Source: Arachnopeziza araneosa
Taxonomy: Eukaryota > Ascomycota > Leotiomycetes > Helotiales > Arachnopezizaceae
Assembly (NCBI GenBank): GCA_003988855.1
Contig: QYAI01000275.1
Location: 1-18,908 of the forward strand
Length of the DNA stretch: 18,908 nucleotides
Direction of reading: 5' to 3'
Below are positions 1-9,921 of the stretch, one piece after another. Numbering within the stretch: position 1 is the stretch's first letter; each line of letters begins with the position of its first letter. The notes beneath the pieces were generated by a model. It was not told the DNA's origin and did not search any database. It worked only from the letters and a program-made list of their open reading frames with translations. Position numbers and translations under genes: made by a program.

Positions 1-14
1 GGTCGCAATTTTGA

Positions 15-50
15 GGGTGGACGTTTTGCTTGCGGGTGGACCTTTGCTTT
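15..50. repeat. Two 17-bp subterminal direct repeats upstream of transposase remnant
   Basis: Two near-identical units lie side by side: gggtggacgttttgctt (15-31) and gggtggacctttgcttt (34-50). They precede the pogo-like transposase remnant by about 85 bp. Duplicated subterminal motifs are common in the terminal inverted repeats of fungal Tc1/pogo elements, so this is probably the 5' end region of that element. The matching 3' end is not visible here, so the assignment is inferred. Confidence 0.4.
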
Positions 51-133
51 CTCCGACCACCAGGGCCTGCCCGTGCGTGGAAGAGCACCGACTATTATAA
101 CCGAGATCCCGGAGTAAAGCCGGTCCCGCAGTG

Positions 134-940
134 ATGCCGCATCAAAAATCGACGCGTTTGTTTGCCAGCCCCAGAACAACAAAATCCACCCAAATTTCTA
201 TGGCAGTTAATGCTTTCAATGCTAGCCAGTACACAACTTATTCTGCAGCCGCTAAAGCCTTTCAATGCGACCTGACAGCAGTTTCAAGACGCGCCCGGGG
301 CAAAACACAGACAAAAGAGGAAGAGCTCTCTAAATCGGTTCAAGCTCTTACCAATCAACAAGAAGCTACTCTTATTAGCCATATTAATAAGCTTTCAGAC
401 CGAGGCATGCCTCCTACTAGCTATATAGTAAGAAACCTTGCAGAGGAGATCCGCAGTAGACCTGTAGGTAAGAACTAGGTGAGGCAATTCGTCAAGCGCC
501 ATGAAACCGAGCTTCGGAGCATGTATCTGCGCAATATTGACAATTTGCGCGTATCTGCTGAGTATGCGCCTATGTTTGCAGCATTTTTTGCTTTGGTACT
601 GTGTATTTTATTGCTTATAATCTTAGCTTATGAAATTTCATGCTAATAAAGGTGGTGATGCTAGTTACATAGTACCGTCAAAAAACACAACATCACAGCG
701 AATAATTTCTACAATTTCGATGAAAAAGAGTTCTTGATTGGTGTAAGCCGTACAATGAAACGAATTATATCAACTAAAGCTTATAATTCCGGCCGAGTTA
801 GGAAAAACAAGCAAGACGGCAATAGAGAGTTCATTAGTCTTTTAGCATGCATCTCAGCAACTAGTGTAGTGGGGTTCTACGGTGCATGGTATTTTTCGGC
901 TATTTCGCTAGTGAAAGCACGTGTTGAGGACTCTCTATAA
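134..940 (+). pseudogene. Pogo/Fot1-like DDE transposase, N-terminal half, broken
   Basis: The first open stretch, from ATG 134, reads through a psq-type helix-turn-helix (about residues 25-55) and a CENP-B/Tc5-type DNA-binding region with LTNQQEATLISHINKLSDRG. It ends at TAG 476-478, where this family has a conserved Trp (KNW); TGG to TAG is a RIP-type change. The same frame continues through VRQFVKRHETELRSMYLRN to about 595. It is then interrupted by some 75 bp of non-matching, stop-containing sequence, and resumes with YNFDEKEFLIGVSRTMKR and NKQDGNREFISLLACISA. That block contains the NFDE segment that carries the first catalytic Asp of these transposases. Homology stops near 855 and the frame closes at 940. 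The rest of the DDE domain is absent, so the element cannot be autonomous. The 596-672 stretch looks loosely intron-like (GT...CTAAT...AG), but its length would shift the frame. Confidence 0.8.
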
Positions 941-1175
941 AGGAGGTCCTACTATGCATCTACACAGCAAAAAGGGAGAGACAAGAACAAGAAAGAAGAT
1001 TTATGGGATACGGAATACAGACAGCAGCAGGAGATTCATGGAGATAGAGAAGAGAGAATAGATTGCGTTGTTGCGAATGAGGCATTGATCATACAGATTT
1101 TATTGACTGATATTCTTTTCTTACTGATTCATTGATTCATCTACTTATTCATTGCTTGCTGTTTGCACTGCTTTC
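941..1175. other. No gene seen; simple A/G-rich and TTCATT-rich sequence
   Basis: A purine-rich stretch (about 975-1075) is followed by repeated ATTCATT motifs (about 1125-1155). No coding signature or RNA gene was recognised. It separates the first transposase remnant from the LTR-like repeat. Confidence 0.5.
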
Positions 1176-1458
1176 TGTAACGGCACGAACACGAATATGG
1201 CTAGTCAAGAGGCATATAGAAGTGCGTTAATAGTCTGAGTATATTCGGTTCTTAGGCTAGCTATGAAGGAAAAGAAGAAGATAAGAAAAGAAAAAACTAC
1301 ATAAGTAAGGTGTGCCTTATCTACAGTAGACTTCTCTCTAGCTCTAGTCCGAATAGACTCTGAATGTACCTCTTATTCTCCACACTTCGGAAATGAGGTC
1401 CTGTCGCCCGTGCCGTCTACACATGACATTCGTAACACGTGATATCCTGCTCATCACA
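1176..1458 (-). mobile_element. LTR-like repeat (solo LTR candidate), family 1
   Basis: On the - strand the unit starts TGTGATGAGCAGGATATCAC and ends GTGCCGTTACA, giving the TG...CA ends of a long terminal repeat, about 283 bp. The first 98 bp recur in opposite orientation at the right edge of the window (18811-18908). The other end (TGTAACGGCAC on +) and the internal motif around GGCTAGCTA/GAAGGAAAAG are shared with the repeats at 12931 and 18400, so these are related LTR families. No internal retrotransposon genes are adjacent, and the 5-bp flanks (ctttc and gtcct) do not match. It may therefore have arisen by recombination or lost its target-site duplication. Strand is assigned relative to the 18811 copy. 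Confidence 0.65.
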
Positions 1459-1462
1459 GTCC

Positions 1463-1763
1463 TTTTCGTCCGAACTTCCTCAGCGAGTTCTTTCAACAAC
1501 TAATGTCCTGGCGAATATCCACTAATTGTCAGATCTTTAATCTACTTCAGAAGAACAGTCTCTTGCGCGGACGAAAGCTTCTGCTGTTGTTGACGCGCTT
1601 GAGAGCTCGTTAAGCCTCCATTGACGCGTCTCGTAACTGTAGCTCTAGAAATCTGAAGGTGTTTTGCAGCTTCGTATAAGGTCTTATATAATCCAGATTA
1701 GACTCCTAATACTGCTTGATTAACTAGAGCTTCGATTTCAGCTGCAGTTTGGCTTTTTCGGCG
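1463..1763 (-). pseudogene. Second pogo-like transposase, N-terminal fragment, RIP-type stops
   Basis: Read on the - strand from 1763, one frame gives RRKSQTAAEIEALVNQ, then LYEAAKHLQISRATVTRRVN (a psq-type helix-turn-helix), then SSAQETVLL and IKDLTISGYSP and LLKELAEEVRTKR (the CENP-B/Tc5-type DNA-binding region). Three in-frame stops interrupt it. Two lie at places where the family has Trp and Gln (TGG to TAG, CAG to TAG), both CpA-to-TpA changes. No ATG is present at the expected start. Similarity ends within 5 bp of the LTR-like repeat at 1458, so an LTR insertion or recombination removed the catalytic part. It differs in sequence from the + strand remnant at 134-940, so it is a separate element. 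Confidence 0.75.
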
Positions 1764-1809
1764 GACTATTGTTGAGTAGATAAAATGTTAGTGAGGGAGA
1801 ACTCCTTAT

Positions 1810-1843
1810 TTCGTCTTATTACGCCATTCGTCTCATTACGCCA
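1810..1843. repeat. 17-bp tandem repeat, probable 5' terminal repeat of the - strand pogo element
   Basis: ttcgtcttattacgcca (1810-1826) is followed directly by ttcgtctcattacgcca (1827-1843), one mismatch apart. It lies about 50 bp upstream (in - orientation) of the transposase fragment, where the element's terminal repeat is expected. Nothing else was recognised between 1844 and 2120. Confidence 0.5.
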
Positions 1844-2120
1844 TGACTTACGTTATCTCCATGCTGTTTTACAAGCTAAAAGTCACTGCTTTCTACCCTT
1901 CTCTTCCAATTCATGTTCCGACAATTTCTAAGCATGAACATAATCTCGTCTTTTTTCAAAATCTTTACTTAGTTTACTAGTCTGGCAAGTTTCTAGAGAT
2001 ACCTCGTAGTTCTCTCGCAAAATCTCAGTACAAATTGGGTTCCGCTCACAAGGGTCATCAAACATTCGGTTGGTAATAGGAATTGCTAATGTAGATCTTT
2101 ACACATGACCTTCCCGTGCT

Positions 2121-2549
2121 TCAGCATACATGAGCATAATGATATAAAGATGTATGGCGTCTGAGGTTTTTTTTAACTTTTCTTTCTTGCGCGAACATAA
2201 TATAAAATGCTTTGGAAATAGTCTGGAGCCTGCCCTCTTCGCCCTTCGGGGGTATATTTTCGAAAATCGATTTCAAATCTGTCAGCAGATTCCCGCAGTC
2301 TGTGATAAGAAGACGAACTGCTCTGCATGCTTTCTCATCAAGTTCAGCATTATCTATGCGGCTCCTAGCGTTGGTCAAGATTTCATGTAAATAGGGTAAA
2401 ATACTGATCAAACTCCGAAACGCTTGCCATTTTTTGATATATCTTCCCCTCAAGTCGCTGGTTCGATGGAACGCTCTGTTGGAGAAATCAAAGAGAATCA
2501 CAACATTTGCGATTATGCTGGTGAGCGCAATGGCTTCGGCACTGGACAT
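2121..2549 (-). CDS. Orphan SesA-like N-terminal domain (fungal NLR/STAND effector domain), 142 aa
   Basis: The start is the ATG at 2549 (MSSAEAIALTSIIANVVILF); the frame stays open a few codons upstream but has no other ATG. The hydrophobic N-terminal helix, a central block (FRSLISILPYLHEILTNARS) and the following DEKACRAVRLLITDCGNLL and GRLQTISKAFYIMFAQERKV fit the SesA-type domain (PF17107). That domain caps many fungal NACHT/NB-ARC receptor-like proteins and acts in incompatibility-type cell death. The match is by eye. Here the frame stops about 15 residues after the domain with an unrelated tail (NLRRHTSLYHYAHVC) following an A-run. No nucleotide-binding or repeat domain follows; the sequence beyond is transposon debris. 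It could be a truncated receptor, a gene whose later exons I cannot see, or a small stand-alone SesA protein. Homopolymer slippage near 2170 may have moved the frame. Confidence 0.6.
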   Translation of the reverse strand: MSSAEAIALTSIIANVVILFDFSNRAFHRTSDLRGRYIKKWQAFRSLISILPYLHEILTNARSRIDNAELDEKACRAVRLLITDCGNLLTDLKSIFENIPPKGEEGRLQTISKAFYIMFAQERKVKKNLRRHTSLYHYAHVC

Positions 2550-3334
2550 GATGCTGTGCGGTGGGGAAATTGACGCCAAATTTCAATAGCAATTCGTACA
2601 AAGGCTTCTCTTGTGTTCCGACAGATCAAGGTCTTAGGAGAAGGTCAGAATACGTCTGATTTTAGCTGGAGAATGTATTCAGAATACTGGGTCATAGCGG
2701 TCCCTCTTCCTGGTTCGCGAGATTAGATGGCATTTGCCGCAAGATACTAAGCTCCCGAACTTAGATGCTTTGCTCTCCAAATCGAGATCCGGCATAGCAT
2801 TCAGCTGGCGGACCTCCAAGGCAAAAACAGGGGTGGCTAAAAAGGCAGCTCGTTGTTGATGTGCTGGGTCAGGGAGGAACACAAACACCTGAATTAAGAT
2901 GAAAAACATAACTCGAGGTAGCTCACGTCAATATCGAAAAAAATGGTCTATATTTAAGCTCCGCATATCATACTTATGTTTCAGGAAATATTCGCGACTT
3001 TGATTGATACAACGTGCTACGATGATTACGACATTTGATGAACGGCATTTTGAGGTTACTCGGACTCTTTCGCTCCTAGTACCAGTGCAAGCTGTGAAGT
3101 TGCGGCCTCATTCGTGTGCCGGAATTTTTTGCACAGGCGCAAACTGATGACAGCGGAAGGAAACACACGTTGACTTGAGGTGGCATTTGATTCCTCCAAT
3201 AAACCTTCCAGGAACGAAGCTCCCATGATCTGTATTTCTCTTTCCAAGTGTGTCCTATCAACTAACATTAAATATCATGCTGATGCCCCGCGCCGAGTTA
3301 CATCCCAACTCAAAAAGCCTTGGCCTAGACTCTT
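2550..3334. other. No gene supported
   Basis: Short open frames exist on both strands (for example 2679-2909 -, 3056-3268 -, 3180-3443 +), but none shows a domain, clear start context or splice structure. The last 100 bp may hold the eroded signal-peptide exon of the membrane-protein pseudogene that follows (reading ...SSASATAPLTELVAKRL near 3370-3425). Confidence 0.4.
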
Positions 3335-3448
3335 GGCGGTTGTGAGAATTCTCGTTGATTCGTCGTTGATTGGGTCGTCGGCTTCAGCTACGGCGCCTCT
3401 TACTGAATTGGTTGCCAAGCGACTTTGTGGCGCTCTTGCATGAGCTGA

Positions 3449-5096
3449 AGAAACATCGAAACGACAGCGACCCTCAGAAATTATACGATAACTGTTCTGG
3501 AAGGAACATCCAACCACAATGATCCAAATCTTCTCTGTGCCTTGTTAGGTTGGCAAGACATCATTACTTTTTATTTGGGCAATTATATCGCTCATGTGGC
3601 TACTGTTATTTCATTACTAGGAGAATCGACAAAATCAACAATCAGAGTTTCGCTCGCCGCATTACTCTTCCCAATATGTGGCTTGGTGAGAGGTATTTCG
3701 ACTGTTCTGACATTTGCATCATTTGCAAAAACGGACCTGCAAAAGGCAGCTAGAGCGGGGGCGCTATGTATGGTGGTGAGGAATCATGATTGGAAGCCGG
3801 AGCCTGGAGATGTCGTTGCAGATTCTTACCTTTGGGAACAAACCAAAGAGAAAGACGCCTCAGGTAATGATTTCCTCTGTATAAAGCGATACAGTTTTAG
3901 CTGATATGTTAAAGCATCATCAACTAGTTCTGCGAGCGTACGCGTTATCGATGCTCCTTGGTCGAACAACGGATGAGACACTTGTTGTGGTAAATCCAAA
4001 ATTTTCCATTCACGGTTCAATCTACATGCCAGAATCAAAGGGATACGATCTGGCTTACGTATCGGGTGATGCTGAGTTTATCGATAATTTGACACCTAAA
4101 AGATCAAAGAGGACCTTTTCGTGATCCTGGGGGTCATCATCAACCAACGACGAAACTTCTACCTCTATTTCAATACCTGTAGCACCTACAACAATTTCAA
4201 GTAGCTACAATATGATCGGGGGTTTGATTGCTCTTTCTCAAGCCATCTATACCTCGGTTACTCTCTATCAAACACGTGGGGATCAGATAAATCAATATGG
4301 TTATGCTGCTTCCGGTCTTACAGTTGCGCCTTTTATACTAATGTCGATCATCAACCTCGTTGGGAACGTACTTGTACCAAATTATTCTGCAATATATATG
4401 GTTGAAACGTCTGTAATGAATGAAGCAAGGCGTCATGGATGTCATTTTGACGGTGTTGTCGGCAAGCGTAAGGAAGGTTGCGGAGCCCTTCTTACTAGTG
4501 AAGTTGAAGAAGCAAAGTGGGCAAAATCTGCTACCTTTGAGAAGGCTGATGGAACAATCAATTCACCGTTGAAGTTTTTCAAATTTCGGAGACCAGCTTT
4601 CATAGCACTTCTTCACCATCAAAACCGACTGAAATAGAAGAGAGAGCTCCTGCCGAGCCCTTGAACGCGGCAGAGAAAGGAGTAAAAGTTGATGAACAAG
4701 AAAAAGAATGCCGGAGGTTCGTCATTGCAGACTCTATTCAAAATAAGAAACCTGAATATATCATTGGTATCCCCAGCTACAGAAATGATAAGCCTTTTGG
4801 GCGTAATTCTAGGCCTAGTTCCAATTGCTATCGTAGGTGGGCTCTCTCACTTCAAGACTGGAAGTAGCACTGTGGCACAACGAGCATGGACGATGAGTTG
4901 GTTAGGAACTGGTGTTATTGCGGGCTTGTTGCTCAGTGGTACGACGGGAACAGCGGATAAGAAGTATATCAAGCATCATACAGCAACATATGGAATGGTG
5001 GGATTCTTGTTGATTTTTGGTGCGCCGGCTCGCGGAGGTTTTGTGGTTGTCGGCCAGATGGTAAAAGAATATGGCTCTTGTATAACGATCCCTTGA
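3449..5096 (+). pseudogene. Decayed polytopic membrane protein gene (fungal hypothetical family)
   Basis: Exon 1 is open from 3449 and reads NYTITVLEGTSNHNDPNLLC, then GWQDIITFYLGNYIAHVATV, then RAGALCMVVR. No ATG is present in frame, so the 5' end lies upstream or is lost. A GT-AG intron fits at 3864-3927 (gtaatg, gctgat branch, ctag) and restores the frame into LRAYALSMLLGRTTD. That frame contains one TGA (4122-4124) and continues through SSSTNDETSTSISIPVAPTT and a membrane stretch (GGLIALSQAIYTSV, GLTVAPFILMSIINLVG) to about 4580. It then shifts to another frame (SPSKPTEIEERAPAEPLNAA, IQNKKPEYIIGIPS) and near 4785 shifts back to end with further membrane segments (VILGLVPIAIVGGLSHF, WLGTGVIAGLLL) at TGA 5094-5096. 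The patchwork reads as one ancestral protein resembling uncharacterised fungal membrane proteins; function unknown. One stop and two frame changes indicate a pseudogene unless unrecognised introns or sequencing errors explain them. Confidence 0.6.
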
Positions 5097-7070
5097 GATT
5101 GTTGAGGCTATGAAAACGTTAAGCTTTTGCAGTATTTACAATAAACAGCCGTAAAAAGTCAACTCGAATTGTGAAATGGCTTTAGGTGTGCTGTCTTTTG
5201 AGTTAATCATCTGCTTCAAGTATGGTACCTCAAGTACCGAATCAGAATATTTGAGCCATTCATACCTTGGCTAAGCAACATCTGCGGCGTTGTTAACAAG
5301 ATGGATATAGTAAGTGCAAAAGTTTTGTCCGGAGCCTGTGCAGCCACCAAACTTCCAGGGGATCAAGCTGCGCATTTATCCTCATAGCACCCTATATAGC
5401 GTATTATTTGTCACGCAGCCACGACACAGGACAAATTATGGCACCCCACTGTAGCTGCAACAACGACTTCGGTACTCTAGCCAGACAATATCCTTCTTAT
5501 TGTGCATCGCTGAGTTTGCTTATTCTTTGATTGAAAGCAGTTTAGGTAGCTAGCTAATAGGATAGGTTTTATCATAGTAGTTTGTCGCATAGATCATTCA
5601 GGCTCATGACCAGACTTGTGTCACGTGGGGGTTCTAGGAACAGCCCGTGGATTTGGAGACATTTGATCCTATCTATAATTCGTCCACAGTTCTGTACGTT
5701 TTTAAATATTCGAATTTTTGGAAACTTTTGACCTAAGAACGTACTTGCTACAGAAGAATCAAAAGCACAAGGTTCTATCGCACTGCATGAGGAATCGCTT
5801 GGGAGCATGTTGTTCCCCAACGTTAGAGATCCTGAGGTGTAACCGTTAATTCAAAGTAGTAACGAGAGATTATGTAGCACTATTCAAGTTGGTGAAGATT
5901 TTCTTGAGAACAATCATGAGCGGTACTTCCCGCGTCTACTCTGTACGGACTTCAATGACGCCAGTGGCTTCGGACCCATGAAGTAGTGGGCGAAGGCTGA
6001 CATATGGCCAGCGTAAAGACCAGTTTAGTCCAGTGTACATTCATCCAACGAATCCTACACAATGACTCGTGTGTTGCTCACCTTGCAACACCGGAGTATG
6101 GGCTGATCAAGAGCCAAATTAACACCCATAGAGAAATTGGATGGTTGCCCCGCGTTGTGGCTGCAATGGCGCAGCTGGGACTTCGCATTCGGGCTGCGGG
6201 CTGATCCGTTTTACAGTTGTGGAGCTGATCAGAGTCCTTGGACCGTGGTGATGTACATTGATGCAGTATGTAGCGTCCTCAGCTGTCTCCAAGCTGTTTA
6301 TCCTTGTGATGGAAGTGCAACTCTGATTAATCCGTACGCTGTATGATCATACCATTGGATAGGTTAAGTAACGGTCAAGATAAAAGAAACCAGCTAATAG
6401 AACAGCGTCAAGGAAACCTTGAACTGTAGGAATTCGATAAGAACGGGTTTTTCATCCAGCATTGAGGTCGCACAATCCGGAGAAAGTGGAACTAAATTTC
6501 TTTTCCCAAGCGCCATGCATCCCGCAGCTCTCTCCCGGCCGTCCCGCCACTAGTGAAATAGCCACAAGCTTCGAAGAGCAATGAAGGATATATCAAATTG
6601 CGACCGGAGATGGCTACGTCTAACGAATAAAAGGGTCTCAAGGTTAGTCGAACATCAAATCGATCCTATTAATCTTGGTAGAGGCATCAGGTATACAATA
6701 TGCACACGATGAGTTTTCACGAAAAAGCTACAGAGCTTGCTGCTGAAATGAAATTAGTGTGTGAGGCTTTCATACTCCCTGAAGACGCCCCTGACATGGT
6801 TGGTCAGATTTGACTCACTATAATCTCAGTCCTTATACGATGACGAGCCTAATATTGCGAGTTTTCAATAACCCTAGGCTCTAAATATGATGACCTAGTA
6901 TTCTGTTTACTGCATGTTTCGGCGAGGTGATGGGAGTTGAACCGTACGTTCCTTAAGGCTTCGGCCCTAATATTCAGGTGCTCGTGGCGGCAGCCTCCAT
7001 ACCAAAGCTGACTTGTCAATACGCCACAATGATGACCAGCTCGCCCCTGCGTTCCACCTGTTCGTCCAAT
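5097..7070. other. Long stretch with no supportable gene
   Basis: Nearly 2 kb without a recognisable protein, RNA gene or repeat. The longest open frames (5572-5820 -, 6004-6204 +, 6137-6346 +) are short, overlap in conflicting frames and have no family resemblance. The distal part (from about 6350) is the presumed upstream region of the laccase gene. Ancient degraded sequence is possible, but nothing in it lets me name a source. Confidence 0.45.
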
Positions 7071-7081
7071 TATGTATAATT
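7071..7081 (+). promoter_or_regulatory. TATA-like element upstream of laccase
   Basis: tatgtataatt lies about 60 bp before the chosen laccase ATG (7141) and is followed by a pyrimidine-rich leader (gcttttccttcaac). This is usual for fungal genes. The ATG inside this element (7072) is in frame with the laccase but would put about 23 residues ahead of the signal peptide, so I prefer 7141. Confidence 0.4.
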
Positions 7082-7140
7082 ACTCTAATCCCCACCCCGA
7101 TTTTATTCCTCATCCTGGCATTCATCGCTTTTCCTTCAAC

Positions 7141-9433
7141 ATGAAGTTCTTTGAAGCGTGCAAGTCCTTTCTTCTCCATTTCGCAGCTTTTTTGGAATCT
7201 TCTTCATCATTCAACGTGGTAGACAACCCACATTTACTGCCCGCAGACGCAGATTACTCTGTGTCAAATGGGTTCCAGAGTGAAAGAGAATACCCAAAAT
7301 TCCCTCCTCCAAACGGCCCCGACCATGAAGTCAAGCGGCCAATTGTCTGTAGTTATCCTGAACTCGGCGATGATTGGAAAAGCTGTTCAACTCCAGGTAA
7401 TCGGGGCTGTTGGCTGAGAAATCGCAATGGAACAGAGTTCAACATCAATACAAATTATGAAACAAAGTATCCTAAGGGCGTCCTTCGAAAGGTTTGAATT
7501 TTCTCTAACTTTTTGCTTGCTGGACTGTCTTGTTGATTGCTGCGGTAGTACTACCTTGAAGTCGATAAAATGGCAATTAATGGCGACGGAGTGATTAATC
7601 CCGAAGGCAAAGTATTCAATCAAAGTTATCCCGGACCATGGATTCAAGCTTGCTGGGGTGATACAATCCAGGTTACTGTCAAGAACAAACTTCAATACAA
7701 CGGAACTACCATTCACTGGCATGGTCTCAGGCAATTGAACACAATGGAAATGGACGGAGTCAACGGAGTTACGCAATGCCCCATTGCACCTGGAGATAAC
7801 TTCACATACACCTTCACCGCTATGCAGTATGGCACATCATGGTACCACAGTCACTATTCTCTACAGTATGCTGATGGTGTCCTTGGACCTATCACTATCT
7901 ATGGACCATCATCATCACAATATGATGAGGCCAGAGATCCTATTATGATCACGGACTGGAGCCATAGGAGCGCTTTTCAAGATTGGAACAGAGAACTCAA
8001 TTCCACTCCTTTAGGTCTTCCGGCAATGAATAGTGTACTGATCAATGGCGTTGGTACATTCTCCCTATTTTCCATGTCATGATCTATAACTCACTAGAAA
8101 AGGCAATTTCGCTGGCGCATTTTCGCATGAAATGTTCAATATGACAGTTACAAAGGTTTGCTCTGACTATTTGCCTGACATAGAGTGCTATTCTGATCAC
8201 CACCTATAGGGAAAGAAGTATTTGCTCAGAATTATCAATACTTCGGTGGACACAACATATATTTTCAGTATCGACAACCACAAGTTCGAGGTACTGACCA
8301 CAGATTTCGTCCCAATCCATCCATATAACGTCACTCATATTGTTGTCGGCATTGGTATGTCATTACTCAATCATCTGATGCAAATATTGACAGTATTGAA
8401 GGGCAAAGATATCACATCGTTCTACACGCCGAACCTGAAGGAAAGGGTGCACCATCGTGGAACGATAATTATTGGATACGAGCGATCCCTGCTGATGGCT
8501 GCAAAGGTTTTGAGGCTGGAAATGAACCTGACGAGCGGCAGGGTATTTTGAGGTATAACGAGTCGAGTCACGATGTACCGGTTACTTTCAGAGCGAATCT
8601 ATCGAAAGCTTGTCGAGATGAGGACTATTCCAGGTTAACACCAATCCATTCATGGAACGTAACGGAGGTGCAACTCAACAGTAAGTTAAAGACTTTTTAA
8701 AGCTTATGTGTAGAAACAATCTTGACAATAATTAGGTCAGCAAACATTTAAAATTGGCAAAGATAACAGCCCAGGAAGGCCAGTTGCAGGAGATCAATAT
8801 AGTTGGTGGTCGCTTGGCCAGAAACCACTTTGGCTCAATTTCTCCAACCCAACAATTGTCAACTTGCACAACCAGACCTGGGACCAAGATTATGTTGTGA
8901 TTCCAGAAGATTACCCAGAAAACTCATGGGTTTACCTTGTTATCGAAGCGCCTTCTCAGAAGGAGGTTTCCGATGGCCGCACCTTCTTTGCAGTAGCACA
9001 TCCTGTGAGTCTTCCGCGTTAGGCTTTTACGCTTCATATACACAACATCTAACTCATTCAGATCCATCTTCATGGTCACGATTTTGCCCTCATTGCGCAA
9101 GGTACAAATTCATCCGAGATACATAAAGCCGTTCTGAAATTCAACAACCCACCACGTCGAGACGTGGCCCTACTCCCTTCAGGAGGGTATCTCATCATCG
9201 CCTTCAAAGCTGACAATCCGGGTTCCTGGTTGCTGCACTGTCATATTGCTTGGCACGCATCAAGTGGACTCGCATTGCAAATTTTAGAACGTCAGAAGGA
9301 TCTGGAGAAATTGATGACGCCGGCGAAATTAAGTGAGACTGAGCGAGTCTGTCATAAATGGCATCATTGGTTTGGAAATTCAAGCAACCATTGGCATGCG
9401 GCTGGACCATTCCAGGATGATTCAGGCATCTGA
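7141..9433 (+). CDS. Secreted ascomycete laccase (multicopper oxidase), 7 exons
   Basis: Laccases oxidise phenols at a type 1 copper and reduce O2 to water at a trinuclear cluster. Exons by splice sites and frame: 7141-7491, 7549-8053, 8103-8155, 8210-8354, 8402-8680, 8736-9004, 9062-9433. They total 1974 nt, 657 aa plus stop, with introns of 47-57 bp. The N-terminus MKFFEACKSFLLHFAAFLE looks like a signal peptide. All four copper motifs are intact: HWHGLRQLNTMEMDG, GTSWYHSHYSLQYADG, HPIHLHGHDF and WLLHCHIAWHASSGLALQIL. The HCH-x3-H-x4-L ending puts Leu at the position often linked with redox potential. The protein ends DSGI, the buried C-terminal plug typical of ascomycete laccases (DSGL/V/I). 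No stop or frameshift interrupts it, unlike its neighbours, so it is probably functional. The intron 4 acceptor (8401) was chosen because it yields GQRYHIVLHAEP. The protein is a little longer than usual, mostly at the N-terminus. Confidence 0.93.
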
Positions 9434-9921
9434 ACTTGGAATGTGTCAGGATGAAAGTTCTGCTTGTTCAACATCAAAACGCTCTTTGTTTTCAATTATT
9501 CATGTCTGTACCTATCTTAGGCTTAGCTTAATTTTGCTTGCAAATATTTGAGAGAAATTTTCGTCAATTCTACGGAAACCAGACTGTGAATTTAGTGGCA
9601 GAATCAGAACGACTTAGTGTCGCACATCTATAAATGCTTGCGAGTCCTAGTCTAAATGACATTGCTAGCACTAGAAACAATGACGCTTGAACACTAGAAA
9701 CGCAATGGGAATTAAAGCAGGTATGCAGAAGTTATAAAGAGGGAAAGGAGAAACGGAACGTGATATCTAAGCAAATAAATTGTTTCAATATTAAAAGAGG
9801 AGATAGGACTAGAAGACTTAAAGGCCTTAAACTGTATATAGAATTCTTTGCATAGCACCAACATAGGTAGCTAACGCAACTCAGTGGTAGATCTTACACC
9901 TCGAACTAAATAATTTTACTC
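9434..9921. other. AT-rich intergenic region between convergent genes
   Basis: Holds the 3' ends of the laccase (+) and the exonuclease (-), which converge here. It is AT-rich with no open frame, repeat or RNA gene that I can support. Confidence 0.5.

Noticed and set aside
596..672. Intron inside the left pogo-like transposase
   Set aside because: GT...CTAAT...AG ends exist, but removing 77 bp shifts the frame away from the downstream NFDE block.
5572..6346. Short open frames on both strands in the 5-7 kb gap
   Set aside because: All under 85 codons, conflicting frames, no family resemblance, no splice structure linking them.
6920..6965. tRNA-like stretch (gggagttgaaccgtacg) on the - strand
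   Set aside because: The T-arm-like motif lacks a pairing stem and no acceptor or anticodon arm can be placed.
7072..7140. Upstream in-frame ATG (7072) as the laccase start
   Set aside because: It would bury the signal peptide 23 residues inside the protein and overlaps the TATA-like element.
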